Shown one piece after another: positions 1 through 10,664 of a stretch of 40,922 bases of DNA (the stretch's first letter is position 1; each line of letters starts with the position of its first letter). Below the pieces are notes generated by a model, which saw nothing but the letters and a program-made list of their open reading frames with translations, was not told where the DNA came from and searched no databases. Position numbers and translations under genes: made by a program. The stretch is from Chara braunii (Eukaryota; Streptophyta; Charophyceae; Charales; Characeae), in NCBI GenBank assembly GCA_003427395.1, contig BFEA01000170.1, forward strand, positions 33,555-74,476. The letters run 5' to 3'.

Positions 1-940
1 TGCTTCGGGCTCCCTCCTCGACTACCACCTCAATAATCAATAGTCTGAACAAGTATCCGAAGTAGCCTCAATGTGCCACGTGGCACGTCTAATTAGTCCC
101 TCATTAGCGCTGGAGCAATGTCTACATGAAGACCATCAGGTACGTGTCCACGATCTCTCCACTGTCCCGATCTCCTCCCGAATGACGATAATTAGAACAA
201 CAATACAAGTCCCGTAGCCTCGCCTCGTCAGCCACAGTAGAACAGGGGCAGCAACCACATCATCCAATAATACATGTGGCAGCGGCCACTTCAGCGACAG
301 CGCATGGCAGCTGCCACGTCCGCATGCCAAGAAGACAGGTGCAAGCCAGCCACCATGCCGGACCAGCAGCGCCTCATCGAATCACAAATGCCAGCGTCAC
401 CGCATTGAGTCAGTGTTGCAGCGTCGAGCCAGCGTCAGAGCGTCAAGACAACGTTGAAGTCAACGCGTGAAGTCAGCATCAACGCAAGACAGAATGAATG
501 AAATGTCAAAGCCAGGAAGTCAGCGCTTATGTAGCGTTGACACGGGGTCTGGTTCTCGGGTGTTGCATTCCTCAGCCGTCCAGATCTCAATGCAAACGAG
601 GGCCCAGATTGGTCTGAAACCGAATTCCCTCTGGCCTGGATGCTGTCTGGGTACCTGCGCACAACAAGTGAATGTATCCAACCAAGGGCCTGGGCACGGT
701 ACCTTTGACTCTACAGTTGACTTTGACCCTTGAATTTCCAGTGTGCAGCGTTTGGTCACACAGCCAAACGCAGCAGACTCAGCCCTGGGCGTGTCTTGGT
801 CACACAGCCCAGTGCAGACCGACTCAAGTCTGCGTGGCCTGGGGCTGAGTTCTGGGCCCTAGGCTACTTCTGAACAGGGTTACTGCACTACGAATTCCCC
901 CTCAATGAGGAATGGAGATACTCCCAAGGTGGAAAAGAAT
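1..940. other. Non-coding sequence upstream of the LINE
   Basis: I see no convincing gene here. The short open frames on both strands overlap each other and have no recognisable motif. About 748-850 contains a nested hairpin (separate entry). The stretch may be the 5' untranslated part of the LINE or older insertion-site DNA; I cannot tell where the element begins. Confidence 0.5.
748..850. repeat. Nested inverted repeats with a 14-bp direct repeat
   Basis: GCGTTTGG (748-755) pairs perfectly with CCAAACGC (764-771) across an 8-base loop. ACTCAGCCC (777-785) pairs perfectly with GGGCTGAGT (842-850). A smaller CAGAC/GTCTG stem lies inside the second hairpin. The sequence TTGGTCACACAGCC occurs twice (752-765 and 797-810). 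The pairing is read directly; a role as structured RNA or as a snap-back end of an element is only inference. Confidence 0.6.
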
Positions 941-942
941 AG

Positions 943-2367
943 TCGGTCCCGATCAGCCACACACGAGACCCATGGTGCTACGCATGCAAGGGAAGGGGTC
1001 ATCTGTGCTCTAACGGTGAATGCCCGTCTAACCGAAAGAGGAGGACCAAGGGGCTCGTGGTCCCCCACCCGACAGACGAGGAGAAATGGTACCCTGAAGA
1101 GAAGGAACTCGAAGGTCGGCTTTTTAGAGCATATGCCGACGGGACCCCGGGGGAATGGATGTGGCAGGGGAAAGGCCAACTGTCGGCGTTCCCATCTGGA
1201 GCCAAACACATAATACAGGATGAGCAGAAACACAAAAGCAAAAGAGGTGCTATCCTGGAACCGGCAGGACGAAGAAAGGTGACAGACCATAAATCCGTTA
1301 GCAGAGACACCAACCGAGCAGTGGATGACAAGACAGAAAGATCGACGACAGCCCCAATCCAGATGCCCCAGGCAACCTTGGGCGAACCACGCAAGGGCGT
1401 CTCCCAACAGGTGTATCGTCCCAAACCCAAAGGGGATGCCACCGATCACTCACCCCTATCAGTGCCCCACCTAGCAGAAGAAAATGACCAAAATATGGCG
1501 GGAACCTTACACACGGAAGTAAGGAACCCACCCCTCCAGTCTGCTCTGAGTGAACCTCTACTGCCCATTCACGGACAGAAGCAACCGTCCCATGCCAGAC
1601 TGGAGAAGCAGGTGATGAAGACTACCGGGGTTATCGGTACTAAGGAACTGCAGTGCCTCCCAGGTCAGAAACAGCATCCCTCCTCCCAAGAGAAACGACC
1701 TCTGGCAGTTAAAAAGTCGAGGGGGGAGGAGCACCTGCAGCAGCCGCCAGGGCAGCTCATGCAGTGTGAAATAAGCCTACGAGTGATCCCGACTGCCATC
1801 GAAACTGGGGAACTGAGCATGAAAACCGATACCCCTGGTGGGGCTGAGAAACAGCAACGGACACAAACTAGGGGCCGCTCAGATATCATACCATCGCAGC
1901 CTGCAGGTGCTCAGTCAAAATCGCTTGATGGGATTCAGGTGTCAGACACACGCATCCACCAACTGGCATTACCAACCACACAGGATTCCCAGTTACAAGG
2001 GGGGAATGGGCTGCAGCATCTGCATGCACAGGGACTGCAGGAGGCTCCAGCCCAACAGCAAGGGACACAATCCAAAGGCCAGTCAGTGACGACACCTCAG
2101 CAGCCATTGGGCGCACTGACAAAAATGACAAAAATGACTGATGAAATTGGAGGTAAGGCGCAGGACACACACAACCACCAACCGATACAACCACCCAGAC
2201 AGGATCCCAGGATGCAGGGTGGGAATGGGCTGCAGCAACTGCAGGGGACTCTGGCCCAACCAAGCGTGTCACTAGTTAGACAAGAGTCCGGGGCACAACG
2301 ACGGATTGGGCTGCAGCAACTAACCACGGGTGTAATTTTCGACAAATTTTGCACCGAATTGCACTGA
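943..2367 (+). CDS. LINE ORF1-like protein with a zinc knuckle, Gln-rich tail (5' end decayed)
   Basis: The open frame runs from just after a stop at 940-942 to TGA at 2365-2367; the first ATG in frame is at 1057. Upstream of that ATG the same frame encodes CYACKGRGHLCSNGECP (976-1026), a Cys-x2-Cys-x4-His zinc knuckle with a following Cys, so the true start probably lay further upstream and is lost. The rest is low-complexity and rich in Gln, Pro and Lys. The phrase QGGNGLQ recurs twice near the C-terminus. Such knuckles in LINE ORF1 proteins bind the element RNA. I do not recognise a closer family. Confidence 0.55.
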   Translation, partial: SVPISHTRDPWCYACKGRGHLCSNGECPSNRKRRTKGLVVPHPTDEEKWYPEEKELEGRLFRAYADGTPGEWMWQGKGQLSAFPSGAKHIIQDEQKHKSKRGAILEPAGRRKVTDHKSVSRDTNRAVDDKTERSTTAPIQMPQATLGEPRKGVSQQVYRPKPKGDATDHSPLSVPHLAEENDQNMAGTLHTEVRNPPLQSALSEPLLPIHGQKQPSHARLEKQVMKTTGVIGTKELQCLPGQKQHPSSQEKRPLAVKKSRGEEHLQQPPGQLMQCEISLRVIPTAIETGELSMKTDTPGGAEKQQRTQTRGRSDIIPSQPAGAQSKSLDGIQVSDTRIHQLALPTTQDSQLQGGNGLQHLHAQGLQEAPAQQQGTQSKGQSVTTPQQPLGALTKMTKMTDEIGGKAQDTHNHQPIQPPRQDPRMQGGNGLQQLQGTLAQPSVSLVRQESGAQRRIGLQQLTTGVIFDKFCTELH

Positions 2368-2725
2368 AACTGTCATATTGCGCTGATTTTTTGCTTTTTT
2401 TCTTGTTTTTCTTTTTGTGTGATATATATGTGCTTTAGGGTACGTCATGTGTGCAGTTTTGACATGTTTGGATCAATAATGAAAAAGTTGGCATTTTGTT
2501 GAATTCGTTGGACGTTTCATTTTGACTCGGACAGTGTCTTTGTGTTAGGGTTTCATAGTGTTTTTCTGTGTTTTTTTTTCGTCTTTTTTGGCCTGTTTCC
2601 TTTTTTGATGCTTGCATTATGGTCTCATATCGTTTGTTTTTAAAAATTTTGATGAAATTCGCACCGCAATTGCCAACGAAAACAGCGAATATTTGGGCCC
2701 CCGTTAACCGTCTCTCAAGGAAAAG
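2368..2725. other. T-rich non-coding spacer inside the LINE
   Basis: The plus strand is markedly T-rich here (long T runs near 2385-2415 and 2560-2600), unlike the GC-balanced coding DNA on both sides. No ORF with recognisable content is present. It could be an inter-ORF spacer or a small AT-rich insertion; I see no terminal repeats that would settle it. Confidence 0.5.
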
Positions 2726-3442
2726 ATGTCGAAGCCGCAACAAGTATGGCTCAAGGCCAATTCGCTCCTTAACAAGCTAAAGGATGTGGCCTTTTCACAA
2801 CACCAGGACCCCCCACGTGCTAAACCTTCAAGAAACCTATCGCTTGCTCCTCACTGTAATCAGCTAGATGATCCCACAGACTGGCCATGCTCCAGTTCTG
2901 CCCAGCCCCAAGGAGACAGCGACGGCTCTGCTAGACTCAAGGAAGTGGTCTCGGAGCTTACGGGGGAGCGTAAGTATCTGCTGCTCCCTCCCGCCCAACC
3001 TCCACAGACACCATGGACCCGACCTCCACTGTCACCAGAGGAAGGCAACAAAGAACTAATTGAATGGGATACGCAAAAGATTACGGACCGGGAACAGCAA
3101 GGCGTGATGAACCTGAAACAGGACAGGGACCATAGGCTGAGGCAGCCTCAGGGTGAACAGCTAGATCTTGGCCTCTCACCCCAAACCCAACAGCAAGCCC
3201 AGCCACATGACTTCGGCCTCCTGGACCCTGGCTTGGGGAATTGCCAACATGCTGAAGCTCGGCAGCTGGCACAGGATTGCCAAGTGGACATGACCAACCA
3301 CATGACCATGCCCTTCTGGACTCAGAGCTGGGGAATCGCCAACATACTGAAGCACGGCAGCTGGTACAGGACTGCCAAATGCCACAGGACCGGCCACAAC
3401 AACAACTGCTCCAAAGCCACTCAGAGTAGCAACCGCACATAG
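2726..3442 (+). CDS. Hypothetical Gln/Pro-rich ORF within the LINE
   Basis: This 238-residue frame starts at ATG 2726 and is rich in Gln, Pro and Asp. I recognise no domain. About 3230-3290 and 3325-3385 are two diverged copies of one segment (GARQL-like, Gln-Asp-Cys-Gln), showing a local tandem duplication. In the second copy the natural reading frame moves by one base: the continuation is the polyglutamine frame that follows, so the last 25 residues of this frame are probably out-of-frame translation. It is likely part of the LINE ORF1 region; function unknown. Confidence 0.4.
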   Translation: MSKPQQVWLKANSLLNKLKDVAFSQHQDPPRAKPSRNLSLAPHCNQLDDPTDWPCSSSAQPQGDSDGSARLKEVVSELTGERKYLLLPPAQPPQTPWTRPPLSPEEGNKELIEWDTQKITDREQQGVMNLKQDRDHRLRQPQGEQLDLGLSPQTQQQAQPHDFGLLDPGLGNCQHAEARQLAQDCQVDMTNHMTMPFWTQSWGIANILKHGSWYRTAKCHRTGHNNNCSKATQSSNRT

Positions 3443-3957
3443 ATCAGCAGTCACACCAGAAGCAGCAACAACAGCTTCAACTACAACAACACTATCTGCA
3501 AGAGGCACTGCGCCATCAACTCCAACTGCAGCCACACACGCAAGAGGATCAGACTCATCAAAAGACGCACCTGCTGCAACTCCGGCAACAGGAACTTCTG
3601 ATGCAACAACAACTACAATTACAGCTGCTGCAACATACGCAAATGCAGGCTCAATGTCAGCATCAACAACACATTACACAGCAGGCAGAGTGCGAGAACC
3701 AGCTTCATTTGTCGCTGAAAGCACAGCTAGCGCAATACCAGCACCAACAATACCACGAGAGGATGATACAGCAGCAACAGATCCAGCAACAGCACCTGCA
3801 CTTACAATGGCAACAACAACTGTGTTGCCAGCAGCGGCAAGTCCTGCAGCAACAACAAAACCAGTTAAGGATATTCTGACAGCAAGAGGCGGAACGACAG
3901 ATAGCCCAACAACAACAGATACAGTTCCAGCCTGAGCACCCCTGACTTACCCACCCA
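3355..3957 (+). pseudogene. Polyglutamine region of the LINE ORF1-type protein
   Basis: The frame at codon positions equal to 3400 reads almost entirely as Gln with His and Leu (CAA/CAG-rich DNA), from about 3355 through 3957. It is interrupted by TAG at 3430 and stops at about 3877 and 3935-3957. The same frame continues into the ORF starting at 3991, so the polyQ stretch and that ORF were probably one protein. The stops fit CAG to TAG or TGG to TAG/TGA change. Long polyQ tracts typically form disordered, self-associating segments; whether that applies here is inference. Confidence 0.5.
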
Positions 3958-3990
3958 GCATGGTATGACGAAGGGCAGAGACCACAAGAC

Positions 3991-4593
3991 ATGGACACAT
4001 CCCTCCCCCCCCCCGAGCCTCCAACACTGGAACTGCAACACGCCCCGCCCACAGATAATGAATTGGAGGTAATATCGCCACGGGACCCGCCACCAGAAGA
4101 GGCCAGCCCCCCTCCTCTTACGGCCAATGAAGAGGTCCAGCAAAAACTGGCATTCCTAACGGAATCTACCCTTACAAAAATCTTCTCCTTAACAAAAGAC
4201 ACACCTGGGGAGAAACTGAACAATAAGTACTGGGGTGAGGCTAAAAGGGTACTCATGTATAGTCCCCGGGTCCTGGCCAAAGTAGCGAAGTACATCGCTG
4301 TCTCATCTATCAATTGGATAGATGTGGGAGCCGTTATTGTCCAATTTGTCCTAGTGGTGAATGACTTCTTGGACAAAATGGGGAAGTTTGCGGAAGCCCA
4401 GGCGGAGGGGCTGACAGACAACAACACCCGTAGCCTATCCGGAGCCCCAGAGGATGCCTTTCTCCATGAGGGCTTGGCTTGGCCCAAACTCTTGGTCCAA
4501 GAGCTGTGTGCCACTCTATATACCCTCCGGAAAGCAGTATTGCAGGCCCCAAACACGTCAAACAGACAAGGGTGTGGATCCGAGAACGACTAA
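3991..4593 (+). CDS. Hypothetical protein, C-terminal part of the LINE ORF1 region
   Basis: The 200-residue frame starts at ATG 3991 with a proline-rich N-terminus (PPPEPP, about residues 6-12), then an apparently folded segment rich in helix-forming residues (about residues 48-160). It lies in the same frame as the preceding polyglutamine tract, and only one stop separates them. A hydrophobic stretch, VGAVIVQFVLVVNDFL, could be a buried helix; it is too charged on its flanks for a confident membrane call. I do not recognise a family. Position suggests the end of the ORF1 product. Confidence 0.4.
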   Translation: MDTSLPPPEPPTLELQHAPPTDNELEVISPRDPPPEEASPPPLTANEEVQQKLAFLTESTLTKIFSLTKDTPGEKLNNKYWGEAKRVLMYSPRVLAKVAKYIAVSSINWIDVGAVIVQFVLVVNDFLDKMGKFAEAQAEGLTDNNTRSLSGAPEDAFLHEGLAWPKLLVQELCATLYTLRKAVLQAPNTSNRQGCGSEND

Positions 4594-4710
4594 CAAGGTG
4601 ACCCGCCGGCGGATTCAACGATAACATCACAACACCAGCAGCTTGCGTAAAACCCCCAAGCCCAACCCAATCTGGCTCTCCCACGAACACGTAAACAAAC
4701 ACAAACGTCG

Positions 4711-5115
4711 GTGTCACTGGAGGGTATACGGCAGAAAAGAAATGAGCACAATCAGTCAAGCATTAGCCTGCACCCATCTCAAAGGAGCATCAGAATAACC
4801 GAAATCATACAGGATGATGATGAGGATACCACACAGGGTTACTCGAACGGCGAACCCACGGTGGAAGCACCCCCTAGAAAACTTAGGGAGCTGGTCAGAT
4901 TGCAACAAGATGACAATAGCCCAGTATTCATGCCTCCAGGAGTAATAATCCTCCCACTTATGCGGGAGATGGCAGGGGGAGAATGGCTCCTGGGCCTCAG
5001 ACCACCCATGCACAACAAGACTGTTTCTGCCCAAAGGGGCCTGACTGTGGAAGGCTGGAGGCAGTGGAGGGGTAACCCCTCCAATGCCGTCATACTCAAG
5101 CGGTTGAAATACTAG
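4711..5115 (+). CDS. Hypothetical ORF between LINE ORF1 and the RT
   Basis: This 134-residue frame with ATG at 4711 is hydrophilic. It lies where an apurinic-type endonuclease should be in an L1-like ORF2, but I see none of that family's catalytic motifs (no GDFN-like or SDH-like box). It ends at TAG 5113-5115. Either the endonuclease has been deleted from this copy or the frame belongs to the end of ORF1. Confidence 0.3.
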   Translation: MSLEGIRQKRNEHNQSSISLHPSQRSIRITEIIQDDDEDTTQGYSNGEPTVEAPPRKLRELVRLQQDDNSPVFMPPGVIILPLMREMAGGEWLLGLRPPMHNKTVSAQRGLTVEGWRQWRGNPSNAVILKRLKY

Positions 5116-5142
5116 GTCAGAGAGACCAACACGGAAGATGTC

Positions 5143-5442
5143 TTGGGGGTGGTGTTGCCTGACACACTCTCGTTTCCCGAGGGCATCGTGCCGATCCTTC
5201 TGCTGCTCGATCCTAAGGCCAAGGCCCACAGAAGCGTCTCGGGCTTCAAATGGTTTAACCATCAGCAGCTTATGGAAGAATGGGATCTGTTGCTTTCCAT
5301 TCAACAGGCAACATATCGTAAAGCACTTATTGAAAAACTGATGTGGGATCTGGAAGAATGGGATGAACAATTCATGGACGACTCGCTGCACCGCCCGTCC
5401 TTCGATGAGCTACAACGGGTCCGTGACCACCTCCAAACATGA
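5143..5442 (+). pseudogene. LINE ORF2 linker between endonuclease and RT
   Basis: The frame contains SGFKWFNHQQLMEEWD and a helical, charged stretch. This resembles the segment in plant LINE ORF2 proteins that follows the endonuclease and precedes the RT (the family usually has FKFENMW-like and W-K-rich text here). It ends at TGA 5440-5442. Just downstream (about 5446-5530) another frame reads LTLKGQCLKFFSARQ, which resembles the GD-x-TKFFH motif that begins the RT region. The ORF2 is therefore frameshifted between the two. Confidence 0.45.
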
Positions 5443-5584
5443 AGGATACATGCTCGAATTAAATGAGCTCACATTGAAGGGTCAATGTCTAAAGTTTTTT
5501 TCAGCAAGGCAAGGGCTAGAGCAAGAGCCAACACTGTCCCCAGACTCAGACACCCGCTGGATGACTCAGCGCCGGTAGCAGTTA

Positions 5585-6784
5585 ATGCCTACACCATTGC
5601 AGATTATGCCTCCAAATATTACCAAAATTTGTTCACGTCCCAAACACCCCGATCAGGTACGACATGCAACCGACAAGTTGCTGGAAACAGTGCACTCACG
5701 GCTGACCTGCACACAGGGGATGGAATTGGACGGACCCCTTACTCAGCAGGAGATTTGGGAGGCACTGCAGGATATGGAAAACGAAAAGACCCCAAGGATT
5801 GACTCATTTCCCAATGAGTTTTTGGCACAATTTTGGAGCCTGTTTAAGGATGACCTTATGAAATTCATCCTCGCGGTCCAAAAGGAAGGCTCTTTTGGGG
5901 GTATGATTGGCCAAGGGGTCACCACACTGCTCTATAAGAAAGGGGACAAGGAGGACATCAAGAATTACAGGCCCATTACACTTCTTCCTGTGCCCTACAA
6001 AATGGTGGCAAAAGCACTGACTAAACGACTGCTGCCACAAATTAATGTCCTCATCCATCCGGACCAGACACGGTTCATGCCTAACTGTAATATTCAAGAT
6101 AACATTTTGCTGGTCAACGAAACCATTAGGTATGCCCGTCAACGTAAGATCCCAACGGTCATCATGTTCATCGACTTTGAAAAAGCATACGATCATGTCG
6201 ACTGGGACTTCTTAGATATGTGTTTGGTCAATATGAATTTTGGCCCGGTGTTTTGTCACCGGGTGCAGCTCTTGCATAGGTCGGCCACAACCAATATCAT
6301 GCTTAATGGTCACCTTTCGCCCCCAATTCGCTTCCAAAGATCGGTGCGTCATGGTGACCCTATGACGCCCCTACTCTTTGTCATTGTCATGGAGGCCCTG
6401 ACCTCAATGATCAGAGCTCACCCTGACATTAGTAAGGTGCCCATCCCGGACATCCCCGACCACGTCATTCCAGTGACATCGTTGTTTGCCGACGACCTCA
6501 CGGTTCTTATACAAGCAGATGCAGACAACATAAGTGCCCTCACCCAGGTTATACATCTTTTTTCACTGGCGGCCGATATGAAGGTCGATTGGGGTTCTAA
6601 AATTGAGGGATGGTGGCTCCACCCTCAAGGCGAACCCCCACCGCTAGAGCCGGCAGTAGCCTGGCCACGCAAGGAAGAGGCAATCAGAATTCTTGGGGTG
6701 AGATTGACAACAATTGGTCCTCTGCCTGATCATGGAGACACACTAGTGAATATAGCAATAGACAGATTGGCTAAATGGACATGA
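5585..6784 (+). pseudogene. LINE ORF2 reverse transcriptase domain
   Basis: The 399-residue open frame is a non-LTR RT (RVT_1). Readable motifs in order are GQGVTTLLYKKGD, IKNYRPITLLPVPYK, IMFIDFEKAYDHVDW, RHGDPMTPLLFVIVMEAL and SLFADDLTV. The FADD catalytic box (6485-6496, residues 301-304) is intact. In a working element this enzyme copies the RNA at the nicked target site. The domain ends at TGA 6782-6784, where the frame simply continues; the lost codon is probably Trp. The start given is the first in-frame ATG; the true protein began far upstream. Confidence 0.85.
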
Positions 6785-8762
6785 TTACAGACATCACTTG
6801 TCGGGAGAGCGTTAGCAATCAATAACGTCATTTTAGCAGCAATTTGATATAAACTAGCAGTCTGGCCCTTGAACCCGCAACAGTACGCAAGACTGAGGAA
6901 AACACTATCGACATACCTATGGAAAAACACTGCCAGAGGACAGGGGTGTGTACAGCGTGTGAGCTGGGATGTCCTCACGCAACCAAGAAATAACGGGGGG
7001 CTCGGGATACTGGACCCGGAAAGGGAGAGTGATGCGCTGATTTTTAATGTCCTAATAAGGCTACTTATAGGTAATGACATCCCGTGGGGTCAGATGGCTT
7101 GTTTGCAGATAGCCACCCTGGCCCAGAAGTCAACAGCAGACACGGACCTGCACCCGTTTAGATGGCTAACCAACAAACATTGGTCAATACCCTCCCCCTT
7201 GCAGGACAACCGTGCCAGCAGTCCCCAACAAGCTGTCAGAATGGACCTCCACTTGGATCCCTTGTAGCCAAGTCTGCTAAAGTTGTGGAGGAGGTGTGGC
7301 CCGCACAAAAATTGGTCCCCCAATAGATGGCAAGACATATGGAGGCAGCCGCTGTTTGACAACCCCTATGTTTTGGATGACAAAGGCATCCCATTTGGCC
7401 TTACAACGAACTCACCTTGGTTTAACAGGCCAAAAAAAGGGGTTTACACAGTTAGAGACCTCTGGGACCCGTTGACAGGGGACTGGGCCACAGCGGAAGT
7501 ATTGCAGCGCAGGCTAAAACATGTTAAAAAGGTGGGAGAGAACCTGAGTGTGCTAAGGGAGGCCCTTACCCTAACCTGGAGACTTGCCCTCAAAGCTGGC
7601 CCTGTGGTGCAACATGGGGACTGGGTAGTTAAATATGTGGACCTTCCTCTACCGCTTACCATATATAAGATCTGCCACAATGAGGAAGGGAGATGCAAGC
7701 TTGAAACGTACGAGTCCCTGTTGCCAGGTGCCAAATTTGCCAAACTATCTCAGAATGAAAACTTGGACGGTCAGGAAAGATGCATGTGAGAGTGGTGGGG
7801 GATGAACAGGAAGGCTTCTTCGTTTATGAACCTACGATCCCGGTTGCCAGGTTGCCTTTCGACCCAAGGGAATGACACTAGCCTGGAACCAAACCTATGC
7901 ATATCTGGAATTACATTGTCAAAGGGGGTTACAGAGCCTCGCGCCCCAGCCTGCCAATTGATCACACGTTATGTTATAGATGGACACAGGATTCCCCTCT
8001 GGACTCGCAGACGGTAGAAAATCTGCCCTGGGCTAAGTACTCGAAAATCATGCCTACGAACCTTAGGACCCTACAATGGCAGATACTCCACCGGTGTTTG
8101 CCCACCCCAAATTGGTTTGTCTCTCGTACAGACCTTGAGCAGAAAGGCATGTTGTCTCCCATCTGTGCATACTGTGGTAAGTCTACACCGCCAACCAGGG
8201 CAACACCTGAACATTGTCTGTTAGCCGGCCCAATGGTGACTCAATTATGGCAGTGGTGGGACGTGGCCTTCTACTTCCTCACGGGGCTGCACATTCCGTG
8301 GGACCTTGGTCTTTTGTTGCTCGACAAGAACCACCATCTCATGGCTCGATTGCCTCCATTTATCTCTAACCTCTTCTCATACATGAGGCTGCAACTTCTC
8401 ATGCTGGCATGGCGAATGAGATGTTCCTTTGAAAGGAGGGACCATCAATTCGGGCTGCAGCAAGCCCAGCGGGCAATTGAAGAGGAGATTAGGTCTGCAC
8501 ATGGGATGCATGAAAATCCTTCATAAGAGATTTATAGGGAGGAGAAAGACCCTACAGTCAAACAAGCCATCCACGACACCTTCCTCCAATTATGGCAGGA
8601 TCCAAACCAAAAATTCTCTGAACTTGACGTTGGCCTTAACATTCACTAGAAACGGTGGAGGGCGACAAAGCTGGCATGGCAAAGAAGGTCATATCACTGC
8701 TTTCAAGTCCCCTACCTGCGGACCAATTTTATGCTCATTACACACCACCCGCTTGGCCCCTA
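6785..8762 (+). pseudogene. LINE ORF2 C-terminal region with zf-RVT domain
   Basis: The RT frame continues past TGA 6782 and TGA 6848 (in AI-stop-YKLAVWP, a place where LINE ORF2 proteins have Trp) through 7267 and 7789. It then shifts frame near 7785 and goes on to 8762. At 8053-8260 is a zf-RVT-like domain: LQWQILHRCLPTP, CAYCGK (Cys codons 8164 and 8173), then EHCLLAGP, where the last expected Cys is Gly. Stops at 7789, near 7870 and 7876, and 8524 mostly fit lost Trp codons. The domain is typical of plant LINEs and is thought to help bind the element RNA. Confidence 0.7.
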
Positions 8763-9716
8763 GCCACCCTCATCCTCTCCAGGTTCCCCCTTGCTTATAC
8801 CATGTGCACACACCCTCCCTCCCCCTTTGTTGTTACCCTCACTCCATTCACCGCCCATTGGCCCCCACATCCACCCCCCCATATTCCATCCAAATGGCGG
8901 CAGGAAGAGTCCAGGCGAGGTGGAATAGGAGTGCTCACGAGACTGTGACGAACCAATTTCTGCTCCGCGCGATTTTCTGGGCGACGACCATAAGGGGTCC
9001 TAAGATGGGAAGGTTGGGCCAATTACGTGAGATCGGGATCGAAGGGAAGTTGCATCTGTGTCCTCGCTTCTTTGTCTTTTCTTTTTCGTCGTTTCTTTTC
9101 GAATGGCTGGGTTCAGGGCCGGGCAAGTCCCGAGATGACCGATTGAGTGGTTGTCGCGCCGACAAAGGCGCGAATAATAATGTTTGACGTCGCTTCTTTC
9201 TTGTTTCGTTGTCGGGTATTAGGCACGGAGGTCGCGCGGAAATTTTGCTTCGTTCTTTCTGAATTTTCTTTTTGAATCTTGTCGAGCTTTGACGACTCTC
9301 GGAACTTCGGACTTTCTTTCCGGAATTTGTGTTTTTCGCATTTTTGCATTAGATAGGAATTTTGGAATTTTGAAATTTAGGATTTTCTTTTTGCCGCGCA
9401 ACGCCTTCTGCTTGCGCGCTTCTTTTTGCGGCTGCAACGAAGCTCTGATTAGTCGGCGCCCTTAATCTTGCAAGTAACTGTAATTTTGGGCGGGCGCCAT
9501 TGTAACTGTATCTTTCTTCTTGAGCTTCGTCTTTCCCGCTCTCTCTTTCCCTTTTGCTGTGCCTAGTTAGCCCGCGGCCTGCATGCTCGGATCGATGGGT
9601 GGAGAGTGGCTACATCCCCCACGTCGTGGTTTGGCCATGCAGAACGTAGGCGCTCCCTCTCCTAATCTCCTTTCTAAGTCCTTGCAATTGCGTGTTCTTC
9701 ACGCAAGCATGCACGC

Positions 9717-9724
9717 TATAAATT
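9717..9724 (+). promoter_or_regulatory. TATA box of Gypsy-B
   Basis: TATAAATT in a GC-richer context (CGCTATAAATTCCGG) is a good plant-type TATA box. Transcription would start about 30 bases downstream. It lies about 1.65 kb upstream of the putative PBS. The match is seen; promoter activity is inferred. Confidence 0.45.
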
Positions 9725-10030
9725 CCGGTTGCGCGATTAGATAGCTCTCTTAACCAGTTGTTGGAAGCTCGGGGTAGCGCGATCAGTGAGGGTTCGGCTT
9801 ACGAGCGAAGTAAGAGGTGAGTTGAAGTGGGAGTCGGGCGACCCGACGAGCTGGTGCCGAATGCACGGGGTTGACGCGTGGGGCTACAACGGACTGTAGC
9901 GAGCGGGCGAACCTGACGGGTGAAGGGGGACTAAGCGGGGTGACGACTTTGTGGGTTGGTGCGTGACGACGGACTGTCCGCATCGGAAAGATAGAGAGAG
10001 AAGGAGAGAGCTAAGGTTGATGGACGTGGA

Positions 10031-10088
10031 TTTGCAATTTTCTTTGTATTGTCTCCCTCTTTGCAATTTTCTTTGTATTGTCTCCCTC
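10031..10088. repeat. Perfect 29-bp tandem duplication
   Basis: A 29-base unit beginning TTTGCAATTTTC and ending GTCTCCCTC occurs twice head to tail (10031-10059 and 10060-10088) with no mismatch. This indicates a recent slippage or repair event in the leader/LTR of Gypsy-B. Confidence 0.85.
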
Positions 10089-10664
10089 GACTCAGGGGGA
10101 CTCGCCCGTTTTCTTTTGTTTTCGGAATCCTTGCCTCGGTTTCAGCCCACACTTGTTTTGCGATTGATCTTGATCTCAGCTATTGTGTGTTTTGTTAAAC
10201 GAATGGATGAATGAATGATATAATTGTTGTTTTCCTGACTGGTTATCGTCTTTGCTTGCCATTTTGATACGTCGTTAAGCATAGTGGAAATTCTGACGTC
10301 TGATATATAATGACAGATTGCATGCTCATGAATGATTGCTTGTGGGATCACTGAGTGATTAGATGATTGGGTAGTTGTCCATGGCACGTGGCGATTTTGC
10401 ATGAGGAATTAGACTCTCATTTTTCCATAAATAAGCGAATACCTCAGGAGGCTACGTGTAAGCGCGATCTGATCTGCGCAGCCTACACGTATCCACACAC
10501 GCCGATTCGCGGCCATTGACGAACTTGGCACCTTCGGTATCGGGTAGGCGGGAATTCTCTTTCCCTCACGCACCTAAACGGATAGGAATTTCCGATATCG
10601 CATCGAGAAATCTCCTTTCCAGTTAGATGCGTGCGGAAGGCTTCCACTACGCCGCAATGACAAG

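Larger units (their letters stand above)
941..8762 (+). mobile_element. Degenerate LINE (non-LTR retrotransposon)
   Basis: One plus-strand series of broken frames has the order expected of a plant L1-type LINE: a nucleic-acid-binding ORF1 region with a zinc knuckle, then an ORF2 remnant with RT (IDFEKAYDHVDW and FADD motifs) and a C-terminal zf-RVT-like Cys domain. The apurinic-type endonuclease that normally precedes the RT is not recognisable. Stops and frameshifts interrupt both ORFs. No poly(A) tail or target-site duplication could be identified, so both ends are approximate; the right end given is the end of the last readable coding frame. Confidence 0.8.

Noticed and set aside
880-1449. 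189-residue minus-strand ORF opposite LINE ORF1
   Set aside because: Shadow of the plus-strand frame that carries the zinc knuckle.
3705-4556. 283-residue minus-strand ORF opposite the polyglutamine tract
   Set aside because: Cys/Trp-rich text is the antisense of CAA/CAG repeats.
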